From the NCBI GenBank assembly GCA_020439995.1, contig JAGROY010000097.1, positions 1 through 38,303 on the forward strand: a stretch of 38,303 nucleotides of DNA, in the 5' to 3' direction. The notes beneath the pieces are model-generated. The model saw only the letters and a program-made list of their open reading frames with translations. It did no database searches and had not been told where the DNA came from. A program made the translations under genes and the position numbers. Source of the DNA: Verrucomicrobiia bacterium. GTDB lineage: Bacteria; Verrucomicrobiota; Verrucomicrobiia; Verrucomicrobiales; DEV007. This document shows, piece after piece, positions 1 through 8,493 of the stretch (position 1 is the first letter of the stretch; the number at the start of each line of letters is the position of its first letter).

Positions 1-105
1 CCCATTAAATAACCGGAAGAACCGATAAAGTTAATGAGCGGTCTTCCAAACGGGATCGCACAACACAACTTCACATTGCGCTTGACCAGGCAGATTCTCG
101 CGAAA

Positions 106-345
106 CTAACTAACGGGGTAATACCACCATAGGGACGCTCGTTTTTTTGCCTCTTGCACTGGCCCAATGCTCTCAAAGTAATTGATAAGCGGTTCCGGGC
201 GGAACGTCGAACGGAAAGTTACTTCGTGGTCAAACCTGAGCGGCGCGAGGAGGCTGGCCAGGACGTCGAGCAACGGGTGCACTTTGCGTAGTTTGAGCGT
301 CTGCACCACACTCATGAATCTTGCGTAGGCTGCGGCTCCGCGATT
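106..345 (-). pseudogene. IS66-like transposase C-terminal remnant
   Basis: The reading frame holds a short stretch (Ala-Ala-Ala-Tyr-Ala-Arg-Phe-Met followed by Val-Val-Gln-Thr-Leu-Lys-Leu and His-Pro-Leu-Leu-Asp-Val-Leu) that resembles the C-terminal helix of IS66-family transposases, where a run of 'multitasking' residues precedes a Leu-rich end. Only about 80 residues are present and no catalytic DDE residues are seen, so it cannot be a working gene. It runs in the same direction as the Nudix gene just upstream of it. The resemblance is from memory of the family and is weak; it could be a chance ORF. Confidence 0.3.
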
Positions 346-377
346 GTTCCTTGAATCAAGCGCATCGGGAACGGATC

Positions 378-887
378 CTACCCTTTCTCTCCCCAAACAA
401 TATTCTTCGAAATCATCCTGTCCCCATCGAAGATAAAATCGCCGTCAACAGTTCTTCCACACAATGCATCGGGTAGCCATTCGCGATCGTCATCCCACAT
501 TTCGTCGTACGGAATGGCGGCGACTGGCGTCCACAGGGGAATGGCTTCATCGGTTTCTGTGGCAATACCAGTGTAACTGGTTGCAACAAAGATGACGCAG
601 TGAATGGAAAGGCCATCAGTAAATTGAAAGCGCAGTCGTCCGCGCTCATCTGGATCGAGCGCGGTGACGTGGAGTTCCTCCTGAGTTTCACGAATCGCGC
701 ACTGCACGGGAGTTTCACCGGGATCAATCTTTCCACCCGGCCCGTTGATTTTTCCTGCTCCGATGCCCCGCTTCTTACGGATGAGCAAGACTTCCTGCGC
801 CCCGTTGTCGGGCGCATCCCGGAGGATAAATAACAAGGTCGCACGAATCTGCGGCTGCCAATGATCCCAGTCTACCTCCATCGTCAT
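378..887 (-). CDS. MTH1-like Nudix hydrolase (oxidised purine NTP diphosphatase)
   Basis: This 169-residue protein carries a Nudix box at residues 52-74 (Gly52, Glu58, Arg66-Glu67, Glu70-Glu71), the Mg-binding signature that hydrolyses nucleoside diphosphates linked to another moiety. Two further features point to the MTH1/8-oxo-dGTP branch: Asn-Gly-Pro-Gly-Gly-Lys just before the box, and Met-Trp-Asp-Asp-Asp-Arg-Glu-Trp-Leu-Pro near residues 130-139, matching the Met-Trp-Pro-Asp-Asp motif of MTH1. The usual Gly near the end of the box is His73. I chose the ATG at 887 because it overlaps the stop of the upstream TraB-like gene as TAATG, which suggests translational coupling. A longer TTG-started frame to 1022 would run deep into the neighbour. 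The likely role is sanitising oxidised nucleotide pools; the exact substrate is inference. Confidence 0.88.
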   Translation of the reverse strand: MTMEVDWDHWQPQIRATLLFILRDAPDNGAQEVLLIRKKRGIGAGKINGPGGKIDPGETPVQCAIRETQEELHVTALDPDERGRLRFQFTDGLSIHCVIFVATSYTGIATETDEAIPLWTPVAAIPYDEMWDDDREWLPDALCGRTVDGDFIFDGDRMISKNIVWGEKG

Positions 888-1807
888 TAGTGCTGAGTGA
901 CCTTGTGCCCGTTCTTTTGCAACAACTCGACTACGCTTCCCTTGCCGCAAAGATGGCCAGCCCCTACGATAACGAGCGTTGGCGTTTTGGATTTCAAGAA
1001 TTCCTCGATGGGCTTGACCCAATTGACGTTTCGGTCAAGGAGCAATGCCTTGGCCAGTGCGGGATCATCTTCCATTCCCTCATTCATCACTTCGGCAACT
1101 TTCTCTGTATCACCAGATTTCCACGCACTCATCAGGCTGGTGATGAATTCTTTCGCGTCATCAAAATCATCCAGTGAGGAGACCAGTAACTCTTCCTGCT
1201 GACTTGCCGGGAGATTTCCAAAAAGCCCCATTTGGAATTCCACGGTTTCCAGCCCCTTGACCTGCTTCTTATCTTTGGCTGCTTTGGTTTCAAAATACAA
1301 ATCCAGTCCAAGCTCTGGCTTGAATCCCTGCTTCGTAAATTCCTGCAGTCCGATGAGCTGCCCCAGCATCCAGGGCTTGAGCATCTGCACCTGCTCCATC
1401 GCCATGCCACTTGTCTTCAAAAAAGTCACAACCTTCTCATAGTTTTCGGAAGACAAATGATCCTTCAGCGTAGTCCCGTCCGGATAGAGAATGCTGCGCT
1501 GGATGATGGCCATGGCCTCAGGGGATTGCAGCTCACTGGGAGGAATCTCAAACACGATCTGATTCGCAAGGCCATACGCTTCCTCATATGTGACTGGAAG
1601 AGGGTAATCGTTGGCACGCAACATGTGAACTGAACCTGCCAGCCAGATTTCGCCACCGTCTTTTCCTTCCACCTGGAAAACGACTCCTCGCGTCGCGACT
1701 TTTTCCGCACTGGATAGAGGTGCATCCTGTGCGCTAGAGGTAGGCGCGCGCCCAAACAGAATAACAAGCGAAGCGACTAGACCGACAATGACAGGAATCT
1801 TTCTCAC
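887..1807 (-). CDS. TraB/GumN family secreted protein
   Basis: The protein of about 306 residues has an N-terminal signal sequence (residues 1-26, ending Ser-Ser-Ala-Gln), then the two hallmarks of the TraB/GumN (PF01963) fold: Gly-Ser-Val-His-Met at residues 58-62 and Gly-Ala-Gly-His-Leu at about 282-286 near the C-terminus. These His-containing motifs are the conserved, presumably metal-binding, positions of a family related to Tiki proteases. I chose the GTG at 1807 because it begins directly at the signal peptide; the frame upstream is open but has no plausible export signal. The gene sits 65 bp after the ArsR-methyltransferase gene and overlaps the Nudix start by one base, so the three probably form one operon. 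A periplasmic protease-like role is inference. Confidence 0.82.
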   Translation of the reverse strand: MRKIPVIVGLVASLVILFGRAPTSSAQDAPLSSAEKVATRGVVFQVEGKDGGEIWLAGSVHMLRANDYPLPVTYEEAYGLANQIVFEIPPSELQSPEAMAIIQRSILYPDGTTLKDHLSSENYEKVVTFLKTSGMAMEQVQMLKPWMLGQLIGLQEFTKQGFKPELGLDLYFETKAAKDKKQVKGLETVEFQMGLFGNLPASQQEELLVSSLDDFDDAKEFITSLMSAWKSGDTEKVAEVMNEGMEDDPALAKALLLDRNVNWVKPIEEFLKSKTPTLVIVGAGHLCGKGSVVELLQKNGHKVTQH

Positions 1808-1872
1808 GTCGCCACTATGGCTAAAAAACGGCCGACCGTCATCAGTTAAGTTTAGCTGTATCGAAAAGTCTC

Positions 1873-2820
1873 TTATTCCGGACGCCGGGCGAGCGCCATC
1901 AGCGTCTGAAAGTGCGGTGCCTCGGATTCGCGATCGACCACCGTGATGTCGATATCGATGAATCCCGCATGCTGCAAAAACCCTAACACTTCCACCTTGG
2001 AAAACCCGAGCCATACGTCGGCGTATAATTCACGGGCTTCTTCGAAGTCGTGCTTGAGCAAATCGAGAATCGCGATGCGTCCACCAGGCTTGGTAATCCG
2101 GAAAGCGGATTCAATTGCCCGGCCGGGGTTTTCGGCATGGTGCAGTGCCTGGCTGAAGAATGCCAGATCGACAGTGCCGTCATCAATTGGCGGATCTTCC
2201 AAATTTCCCAACCGGTACTCCAGGTTCACGTGCCCGTGCTCACGCGCCAGCCCGGCACCAAACTCAACCATCTTCTCCGAGTTATCGATCGCGATCACTT
2301 TCTCCGCGCGCTGGGCGAGCAGCTGAGAAAATGTCCCCTCACCCGCACCGAGATCCGCAATGACCTGCGATGGCAGCAACTTCAGCAGCGTCTCCGCCAG
2401 ACCTTTCCATGATCGCCCGGGGCAGTAAGTGCGGCCGAATTTTCCAGCCAGTTCGTCAAAATAGGCCCGGGCCTTGTCGCTCCGGTTGCGCAGGGCAAGC
2501 TCGAGTGCAGCGCGGTCGGTCGCCGCTTCTGAAAGCTCCGGGGCGCTGGCGCGAACGAGATCGAGAATGCGCTCCATGGCTTCAGCGGACTCCGGCAGTG
2601 GATGGTCAGCCAGCGCGTAGAGACTGTTCTTGCCGGACTTCCGCACCTGCACCAGCTCAGCCTGCTTCAGCTGGGACAGCTGGGTGGAAATCCGGCTTTG
2701 CTTCATATTCAGGATATCCTGAAGCTCCGCCACCGATACCTCCGCCTGATCCAGCAGAAGCAGGATGCGCAGCCGCGTGGAATCCGAAAGTAGCTTGAGG
2801 CAGTGAGTGATGGAAAGCAT
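1873..2820 (-). CDS. ArsR-type regulator fused to SAM-dependent methyltransferase
   Basis: Residues 1-75 form a winged helix-turn-helix of the ArsR type (Leu-Ser-Asp-Ser-Thr-Arg-Leu-Arg-Ile-Leu at the start, recognition helix around residues 38-53). Residues from about 115 form a class I methyltransferase with SAM motif Asp-Leu-Gly-Ala-Gly-Glu-Gly at 156-162 and an acidic strand end at Asp179. This two-domain layout is a known family that often sits near methionine/SAM-cycle genes, and the SAM domain may sense SAM or SAH instead of methylating. No metal-binding Cys cluster of the arsenic sensors is evident, so metal sensing is not supported. The ATG at 2820 is the natural domain start. It leads a minus-strand operon with the TraB-like and Nudix genes, and its upstream region holds two inverted repeats that could be its own operators. 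Confidence 0.88.
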   Translation of the reverse strand: MLSITHCLKLLSDSTRLRILLLLDQAEVSVAELQDILNMKQSRISTQLSQLKQAELVQVRKSGKNSLYALADHPLPESAEAMERILDLVRASAPELSEAATDRAALELALRNRSDKARAYFDELAGKFGRTYCPGRSWKGLAETLLKLLPSQVIADLGAGEGTFSQLLAQRAEKVIAIDNSEKMVEFGAGLAREHGHVNLEYRLGNLEDPPIDDGTVDLAFFSQALHHAENPGRAIESAFRITKPGGRIAILDLLKHDFEEARELYADVWLGFSKVEVLGFLQHAGFIDIDITVVDRESEAPHFQTLMALARRPE

Positions 2821-2933
2821 CTAAAAGGGCAAATGGAAGCAATGGAACGCAACAGGTGAATTGGCAACCCCGAACTACCGCCTCCGTACTGAGTGAGCAA
2901 CGGAAGAATGCGCTGCTCGAATGCGACAAAGAT

Positions 2934-2968
2934 ACTCGTGGACGAGTGCCGTACGATTCGGTCGAATC
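2934..2968. promoter_or_regulatory. Two adjacent 6-2-6 inverted repeats, candidate operators
   Basis: Two perfect dyads lie between the ArsR-like gene and the FkbM gene: ACTCGT-GG-ACGAGT at 2934-2947 and GATTCG-GT-CGAATC at 2955-2968. Both have six-base arms and a two-base centre, and the centres are 21 bp apart, i.e. two helical turns, so two dimers would bind the same face of the DNA. The arms differ in sequence, which argues against a simple tandem repeat of one site. Autoregulation by the neighbouring ArsR-type protein is inference. Confidence 0.4.
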
Positions 2969-3082
2969 ATCCAATGTGGTCGCTCAGAACGGTGACGGTT
3001 TCCCACAAAAATCAGACACTACAGTAGACTTCACGATCATTAAAAACGGGCAATAATTCGTGCAGAGCAGCCCTCCCGTTTC

Positions 3083-3110
3083 TTGACAGGTAAACCGCGT
3101 TGCCTAGTAT
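3083..3110 (+). promoter_or_regulatory. Sigma70-type promoter upstream of FkbM gene
   Basis: A perfect -35 hexamer TTGACA (3083-3088) is followed after 16 bp by TAGTAT (3105-3110), a 4/6 match to the -10 consensus. Transcription would begin near 3117, ahead of the ATG at 3140. This also rules out the in-frame TTG at 3083 as a start codon, because it is part of the -35 element. Confidence 0.5.
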
Positions 3111-3139
3111 TCGGCCACTTGTTTTCAGCACCCAAAACT

Positions 3140-4054
3140 ATGTCAACGCACGTATGCTCGTTACCCGAAGTTCACGCTGAGAATAGGCCTGTTCGGACTA
3201 GAAAAATCGGAACCATGAGGAATCTTATAGATGCTGTCAAGCCCGTACTTGGCAGGAGTTCAACCAAGGTAGAGGAAGTAACCTTGGCCGATCGTCGCGT
3301 CTTCGCCACAGACGGAACATGCAGGCCAGATCCGGACTACGACGATGCCTGGTACTTTGCATTGGCGGCCAGGCATTCCACTATCATGGATGTGGGTGCC
3401 AATCGTGGCTTCACGGCGCTGCTCGCGCTCCTCGCAGGTAACGCCGACAACAAGCGACTTCTGCTGGTGGACGCCAACTCTGAGGCTCTGGGAGTTGCGT
3501 GCCAAAACGTGTGCAGAAACGGATTCGGAAAGAACGTCAGTTACCAACAGGGATTGGTAGCTGACGTAGCAGGAAAGCAGGTTCACTTTTTCACCGTCGG
3601 CCCCGGCGATGCCGGATCAGTCTACGCTTCCCACGCAAAGACTGCCGCCAACAAGCAGCAGAGCACCGTCCTGACGACCACAACCATCGACGCACTCGCC
3701 GAACTCCACGGCATCCAGCCGGATCTTGTGAAGATCGATGTCGAGGGAGCAGAACTGGACGTCTTGAAGGGCGCGACCAATGTCGCGAAATCCCGTGCAC
3801 CGTTCTTCATTGAAATGCACGAACTGCAAGAGCGCAAGATGGTGGAATCCGCACAGGCAGTGATCGACTGGTGTACCGCGAACGGACGCACTGCCTACTA
3901 CATGAAGCAACACGAACCCCTCACCGATCCTCAGACGATCGCCCACCGGGGAAGGTGTCACCTCTTGATCATTCGAAGCGATCAGGAATATCCAGCGTAC
4001 CTCAAGCCCATCGCTCAGGGAGCGCCGATCACGGCCGATCTTTCAAAGGATTGA
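3140..4054 (+). CDS. FkbM family methyltransferase
   Basis: The protein of about 304 residues has the FkbM (PF05050) pattern: SAM motif I Met-Asp-Val-Gly-Ala-Asn-Arg-Gly at residues 83-90, an acidic residue after the next strand (Val-Asp-Ala-Asn, 110-113), and the hallmark Lys-Ile-Asp-Val-Glu-Gly-Ala-Glu at 198-205. FkbM enzymes O-methylate sugars or polyketides, often in surface polysaccharide or secondary metabolite loci, but no such cluster is adjacent. The start is uncertain: ATG 3140 lies 23 bp after the predicted transcription start, while ATG 3215 would remove 25 poorly conserved residues. Neither has a strong Shine-Dalgarno sequence. The substrate cannot be read from the sequence. Confidence 0.85.
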   Translation: MSTHVCSLPEVHAENRPVRTRKIGTMRNLIDAVKPVLGRSSTKVEEVTLADRRVFATDGTCRPDPDYDDAWYFALAARHSTIMDVGANRGFTALLALLAGNADNKRLLLVDANSEALGVACQNVCRNGFGKNVSYQQGLVADVAGKQVHFFTVGPGDAGSVYASHAKTAANKQQSTVLTTTTIDALAELHGIQPDLVKIDVEGAELDVLKGATNVAKSRAPFFIEMHELQERKMVESAQAVIDWCTANGRTAYYMKQHEPLTDPQTIAHRGRCHLLIIRSDQEYPAYLKPIAQGAPITADLSKD

Positions 4055-4118
4055 AGCAACGGGAACTACGCCTTTTCGGGGCTTTGCATTCGCTTGAGGG
4101 GTGGCTACGTTGCCGCCC

Positions 4119-5714
4119 ATGACTCTGACACAATTCCTCTGGGTACTGGGCGCAATCGTCGCCTTGGGCACCGTCGTTGTCGTCGCCGTAGCCATCTACG
4201 ACATCGTGCAGCGGAAGCATGCGATCCTGCGAAATTTCCCAGTGATCGGCCACTTCCGCTATCTCCTAGAAGCAATCGGCCCGGAGCTGCGGCAGTACAT
4301 TGTCACTGACAATGATGAGGAGCGCCCGTTCAGTCGCGACCAGCGCCGGTGGGTGTATGCTTCAGCGAAAACTCAGAACAATTACTTCGGATTCGGCACT
4401 GACAACGACCTTGAGCTGGAACCGAATTACCTCATCGTTAAACACCGGGCGTTCCCTCTCGACACTCCACACAAAGATGAAAAAGGATACGATCCCAAGT
4501 ATTCGATCCCGTGCGCAAAAATCCTTGGCGGCTACCGGAATCGTACACACGCGTTCCGGCCCGCTTCAGTGACCTATGTGTCGGCGATGAGCTTTGGTTC
4601 GCTCGGAGCACGGGCTGTCGAATCGCTTAACAAGGGCTGCCAGATCTCCGACTGTCTGCACAACACTGGCGAAGGCGGCGTCTCCCCCCATCACGGCCAT
4701 GGTGCCGGACTTATTCTGCAACTTGGCACCGCCTACTTCGGCTCACGCGACAAGGACGGACGTTTCAGTCTCGACGTGCTCAAGGAAACGCTCGCGAAAT
4801 TTCCGACCGTCAAAGCAATCGAAATCAAACTCAGCCAGGGAGCGAAACCCGGGCTCGGCGGACTGCTGCCCAAGGAGAAAATCACCGCTGAGATCGCAGC
4901 CGCGCGCGGCATCCCGATGGATCGTGACTGCGCCAGTCCGGCAGGTCACCGTGAGTTCAACGACGCCGACAGCATGCTCGATTTTGTTGAAAAAATCGCG
5001 ACGGAAACCGGTCTGCCCGTCGGCATCAAGTCGGCGGTTGGCGAACTGGAATTCTGGGACGAACTGGCCCGGCTTTGTGCCAACACCGGGCGCTCGGTCG
5101 ATTTTATCACCATCGATGGTGGCGAAGGTGGCACCGGTGCCGCGCCATTGATCTTCGCCGATCACGTTGCGCTCCCGTTCAAGCTGGCGTTCGCGAGAGT
5201 CTACCAGATATTTGCCGAGCATTCGATGCAGAACAACATCGTGTGGAACGGCTCCGCCAAGCTCGGCTTTCCAGACACCGCGCTTTTCGCATTCGCGTTA
5301 GGGTGCGACATGATTGGAATTGCACGCGAGTCGATGCTCGCGATCGGCTGTATCCAGGCCCAGCGTTGCCATACCGGCCACTGCCCGGTTGGAATTGCCA
5401 CACACCATCGCTGGTTGGCGCGCGGCCTTGATCCTACGCTGAAATCCGCCCGGCTGGCCAACTACATGTTCTCACTGCGCAAGGATCTGCTGCAGCTCAG
5501 TCACGCATGCGGCGTGCGCCACCCGTCACTTGTCACCACGCGCGACTTCGAAATCATCGATGGCCAGCTCCGCGGGCAGACCATCCAGGATCTCTTTGGC
5601 TATCCAGACGGACTCGGGCTTCCATCCGACGCCGATCAGTCAGCGATCCGCGAACTGATGGAACAGCACACGACAGCGGGGCCGCGGAAACTAGCCATGG
5701 TAGGCGAGCCATGA
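4119..5714 (+). CDS. FMN-binding glutamate synthase-like protein, membrane-anchored
   Basis: The 531-residue protein begins with one transmembrane helix (about residues 5-29) and continues as a TIM-barrel like the FMN/synthase domain of glutamate synthase (PF01645). Visible motifs are Ser-Phe-Gly-Ser-Leu-Gly (158-163), His-Asn-Thr-Gly-Glu-Gly-Gly (181-187), Asp-Gly-Gly-Glu-Gly-Gly-Thr-Gly-Ala (333-341, phosphate/FMN loop) and a Cys cluster at 411, 417 and 422 that matches the 3Fe-4S ligands of GltB. There is no glutaminase domain, so it is not a full glutamate synthase; this stand-alone class is common and of unknown substrate. An in-frame GTG at 4101 is an alternative start: a GAGGGG lies just before it but too close, and it is rather far (about 18 bases) from the ATG. 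The gene lies 64 bp after the FkbM gene. Confidence 0.85.
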   Translation: MTLTQFLWVLGAIVALGTVVVVAVAIYDIVQRKHAILRNFPVIGHFRYLLEAIGPELRQYIVTDNDEERPFSRDQRRWVYASAKTQNNYFGFGTDNDLELEPNYLIVKHRAFPLDTPHKDEKGYDPKYSIPCAKILGGYRNRTHAFRPASVTYVSAMSFGSLGARAVESLNKGCQISDCLHNTGEGGVSPHHGHGAGLILQLGTAYFGSRDKDGRFSLDVLKETLAKFPTVKAIEIKLSQGAKPGLGGLLPKEKITAEIAAARGIPMDRDCASPAGHREFNDADSMLDFVEKIATETGLPVGIKSAVGELEFWDELARLCANTGRSVDFITIDGGEGGTGAAPLIFADHVALPFKLAFARVYQIFAEHSMQNNIVWNGSAKLGFPDTALFAFALGCDMIGIARESMLAIGCIQAQRCHTGHCPVGIATHHRWLARGLDPTLKSARLANYMFSLRKDLLQLSHACGVRHPSLVTTRDFEIIDGQLRGQTIQDLFGYPDGLGLPSDADQSAIRELMEQHTTAGPRKLAMVGEP

Positions 5715-5763
5715 GAAAACAGTTGTTGCCAACGTAGGCCGAATCCTACTAGCCTTCCTGGCA

Positions 5764-6690
5764 ATGATTTGCATCGAGGATGTGTGGAAAGCATACGATA
5801 CGCTGGTTGCAGTGCGGGAGGTTTCACTGCAGCTGGAACAGGGGCGTACGCTGGGACTGATCGGGCCAAACGGCGCTGGCAAAACGACACTGCTGCGGAT
5901 GCTGGCGACGCTGGCGAAGCCTGACCGCGGGAAAATTGAAATCGCGGGCATGGATGCCCGTCGGCACGCGCGTGACATCCGGCGCTGCATTTCATTCATG
6001 CCTGCGGAATTCGGCAGTCCGCCAGACATGACGATGCGCGAGTACATGCGCTACTTTGCCAGCCTGTCCGGCATCCCGAAGCGGGAACGCGATGCGGGCA
6101 TCGACCAGGCATTCGCGCTGACGGAACTCACCGGGCGCGACGAGGTCATGGTGCGCAGCCTCTCCACGGGAAATCGCCAGCGACTGCTGCTGGCAAAAAC
6201 ATTGATCAATGATCCCCATCTTCTGATCCTGGACGAACCATCCAGCGGACTCGATCCGCGTGCCCGTGTCGAGGTGCGCGAGATTCTTCAGGAGCTGGCG
6301 GGGATGGGAAAGACCATCGTCATCAGCTCGCACATTCTGGCGGATCTGGAAGAGATCTGCAGTGACATCTGCATCATGGAAGCAGGCCGCATGGTGCTGG
6401 GCGGCAGCATCGAAGAACTGCACCGGAACTTCACCCGCGCGCACAAACTGGTTCGCCTGCGAGTGCCAGCCGAAGACACTGCGACCGCTCAAGCGCAGCT
6501 TGAGGCACTGGGCGACGTCATCACTTGTGAAATCGAAAACGGCTGGGTGATCGCCGCCAGCGCCCTGGACAACTGCAACTTCATCCTGCGCGAGCTGCTC
6601 GACCGCGACATTCAAGTTCTGGAGTTGCAGGAGGACAAGCCGGATCTGGAAGACATGTTCATTCACAGCACAGCCGGGGAGGTCACCTGA
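5764..6690 (+). CDS. ABC transporter ATP-binding protein
   Basis: This is a 308-residue nucleotide-binding subunit with Walker A Gly-Pro-Asn-Gly-Ala-Gly-Lys-Thr (34-41), signature Leu-Ser-Thr-Gly-Asn-Arg-Gln-Arg (133-140), Walker B Leu-Leu-Ile-Leu-Asp-Glu (153-158) and switch His190. The usual Q-loop Gln is replaced by Glu in Met-Pro-Ala-Glu-Phe-Gly (79-84), a variant seen in ABC-2 type ATPases. A C-terminal extension of about 90 residues resembles the regulatory tail of exporter ATPases such as those of multidrug or gliding-type systems. The stop is one base from the start of the permease gene (TGATATG), so the two are translationally coupled. It should energise the permease encoded next; cargo is unknown. 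Confidence 0.93.
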   Translation: MICIEDVWKAYDTLVAVREVSLQLEQGRTLGLIGPNGAGKTTLLRMLATLAKPDRGKIEIAGMDARRHARDIRRCISFMPAEFGSPPDMTMREYMRYFASLSGIPKRERDAGIDQAFALTELTGRDEVMVRSLSTGNRQRLLLAKTLINDPHLLILDEPSSGLDPRARVEVREILQELAGMGKTIVISSHILADLEEICSDICIMEAGRMVLGGSIEELHRNFTRAHKLVRLRVPAEDTATAQAQLEALGDVITCEIENGWVIAASALDNCNFILRELLDRDIQVLELQEDKPDLEDMFIHSTAGEVT

Positions 6691-6691
6691 T

Positions 6692-8479
6692 ATGACGATT
6701 ATCAAACGCATCCGCTATCTGGGCAACAGCCCTACTCACGAGCGTGACCTCGCCACCATGTTCACGCCGATCCGGCTGGGAGTGTGGTTTCTTTTTCTCA
6801 ATGCCACGCTGCTCATCGCCATCGGCGGCGTGTTCTGGGTGATGTCGGAGTCCACCGCCTCGCAATGGCGAGGCGGCATGTCTGGCAGCGATTCCTTCCA
6901 GTCGGTGGGACTGAGCGATGTCCTCACCTCGATCATCTTTCTGAGCCTGTCGGCGTTCATCACGATCTTTGTGCCGATCCGAGTGGTGGGCCCAATCATG
7001 GGGCCGCGGGTCGGGCGTTACTTTGATCAGATCGTGTTGAGCGGCATCAGTCCATTGCGTTATTTTTCGGGAAAAGTGCTGTCGCAGAATGTGTTTCTTG
7101 CAGTGATCGCTATGGCGGCGATGCCCTATCTGGTGCTTTGCGTCAGTCTCGGCGGCATCAGTGCAAAGTATGCGCTACTCGGTGTTTTCGTGCTGGCAGT
7201 CTACGCAAATATACTGGCGCTGACCACACTGCTGCTCTCCGTCTTTGCCGGTGAAATTGCCAGCATCGCGATCACTCTCGTGGGATTTTCTGTGGCATTC
7301 ATGTCAGGCCTGATTCCCATGGTTCCGAACCCGACGCCGATCAGCCCGTCGGCAGTGTTCCTTTCACCGCTCGCCCAGCTCATGTGGCCAGGACAAATCG
7401 GTCGAATCATTCCGCTCCAGGGTATTACACAGGAACAGCTGCAATTGATCATTTTTCTGACAACCTCTGCCGTCATCGCCTTCATCAGCATCGTCTGGCT
7501 GGTGCTCGGCCCGCTCAATTGCATCCTGCAGGAGAACGGTACCTTTGGCGAAGTCGTGCTCAAGGGTGACTCAAAGAAGCGCGGGTTCATGAAGCGACGC
7601 ATGATGCTGCGCCTGCGCTCCGAGATCAGCTTCTTCTATGAGAACCGTGCTCCGTGGCTCAAGCGCTGGGATTTTATCCTGCGCTGGGGCCTGGCGGAGG
7701 GGCTGTTTCTGCTAGCGCTGATTCTGCCATTTGGATTGCTGGTGTTAGTTCCCGCGATGGGTCTTTCTAGCGGCGCCAGCGGAGATGACAAAGCCATGGT
7801 GGCCCTCGCGTTTGCCATTGGCTTAGTCTGGGTGTTCCTGAACAATGCGTTGTTTCTCAAAGACCTGACCACCGAGCGCCTGCGACACAGAGGAATCGAA
7901 GCCGGGCACGTCGACCTGTTGTTCTACTTTGTAAACCTCGCAATGATCGCTGCCGGTGTCAGCCTGTTTCTGTCGATGGCCGGGGATGCAATGGACAAGC
8001 AATGGGAGATGGTAAGCCGCTGGCAGGTAAGCCAGGGCGGGGTATCGGCGGCTCCTCCGGTCTGGCATTTGCCCGGCACGACGGTTGGACTCTGCCTGTT
8101 CGTCTTCGGCTTCGAGCTGCACTGGTTTACTCGGTGGCTTTCGATTCGCATGTGGAGCCGCCTGAGCGCGCTGGTACTTGCGTGCATTATCTTCGTCGCT
8201 GTCACTTCCTTCCTGCCATGGGTGCAGTTCCTGTTAATAAAGGAAGGGAACATCGCCGGGCTGCCTGCCTGGCTGAACACGCTCGCGCCTATTATTGCGG
8301 ACCTCTCGTTTACGACGGCTCCATTCTATTGCATCAAAGATTATCCATACCGGGATCTCGCGAATCTGGGAAAAGAGGGGCTTCACTTGATGCTGGGATT
8401 TCACTTCTCGTTCGCACTTTTGTGGATGCTGGCGTTCTTCCGCATCCGCAAAGGACTCACCGTTCGCGATCTCAACTGA
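6692..8479 (+). CDS. ABC-2 type permease, about 12 transmembrane segments
   Basis: The 595-residue protein is strongly hydrophobic, with roughly twelve membrane helices arranged as two halves separated by a basic cytoplasmic stretch (around residues 285-320, rich in Lys/Arg). This resembles two fused ABC-2 permease units. It starts one base after the ATPase stop and ends 14 bases before the next gene, making a tight three-gene operon. The family is the exporter/integral-membrane component of ABC-2 systems; there is no signature of a known substrate. Sequence between helices is poorly recognisable, so the assignment rests on topology and context. Confidence 0.8.
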   Translation: MTIIKRIRYLGNSPTHERDLATMFTPIRLGVWFLFLNATLLIAIGGVFWVMSESTASQWRGGMSGSDSFQSVGLSDVLTSIIFLSLSAFITIFVPIRVVGPIMGPRVGRYFDQIVLSGISPLRYFSGKVLSQNVFLAVIAMAAMPYLVLCVSLGGISAKYALLGVFVLAVYANILALTTLLLSVFAGEIASIAITLVGFSVAFMSGLIPMVPNPTPISPSAVFLSPLAQLMWPGQIGRIIPLQGITQEQLQLIIFLTTSAVIAFISIVWLVLGPLNCILQENGTFGEVVLKGDSKKRGFMKRRMMLRLRSEISFFYENRAPWLKRWDFILRWGLAEGLFLLALILPFGLLVLVPAMGLSSGASGDDKAMVALAFAIGLVWVFLNNALFLKDLTTERLRHRGIEAGHVDLLFYFVNLAMIAAGVSLFLSMAGDAMDKQWEMVSRWQVSQGGVSAAPPVWHLPGTTVGLCLFVFGFELHWFTRWLSIRMWSRLSALVLACIIFVAVTSFLPWVQFLLIKEGNIAGLPAWLNTLAPIIADLSFTTAPFYCIKDYPYRDLANLGKEGLHLMLGFHFSFALLWMLAFFRIRKGLTVRDLN

Positions 8480-8493
8480 CCTGACCAGACGAT

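Noticed and set aside
887..2014. Longer start of the TraB-like gene at 2014
   Set aside because: The extra 69 residues overlap the preceding gene antiparallel in composition and precede the signal peptide, which must be near the N-terminus.
3083..3139. TTG at 3083 as the start of the FkbM gene
   Set aside because: The TTG is part of a TTGACA -35 hexamer with a fitting -10, so it should not be in the transcript.
4594..5151. Plus-strand frame of 185 codons inside the glutamate-synthase-like gene
   Set aside because: It lies wholly within a recognised gene in another frame and has Arg/Ser/Pro-rich shadow composition.
5726..5755. Small GTAGG/CCTAC hairpin before the ABC ATPase gene
   Set aside because: Only five base pairs and no T-run, so it cannot be claimed as terminator or operator.
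5992..6711. Long minus-strand frame of 239 codons
   Set aside because: It is antisense to the ABC ATPase gene, whose motifs are certain, and reads as low-complexity shadow sequence.
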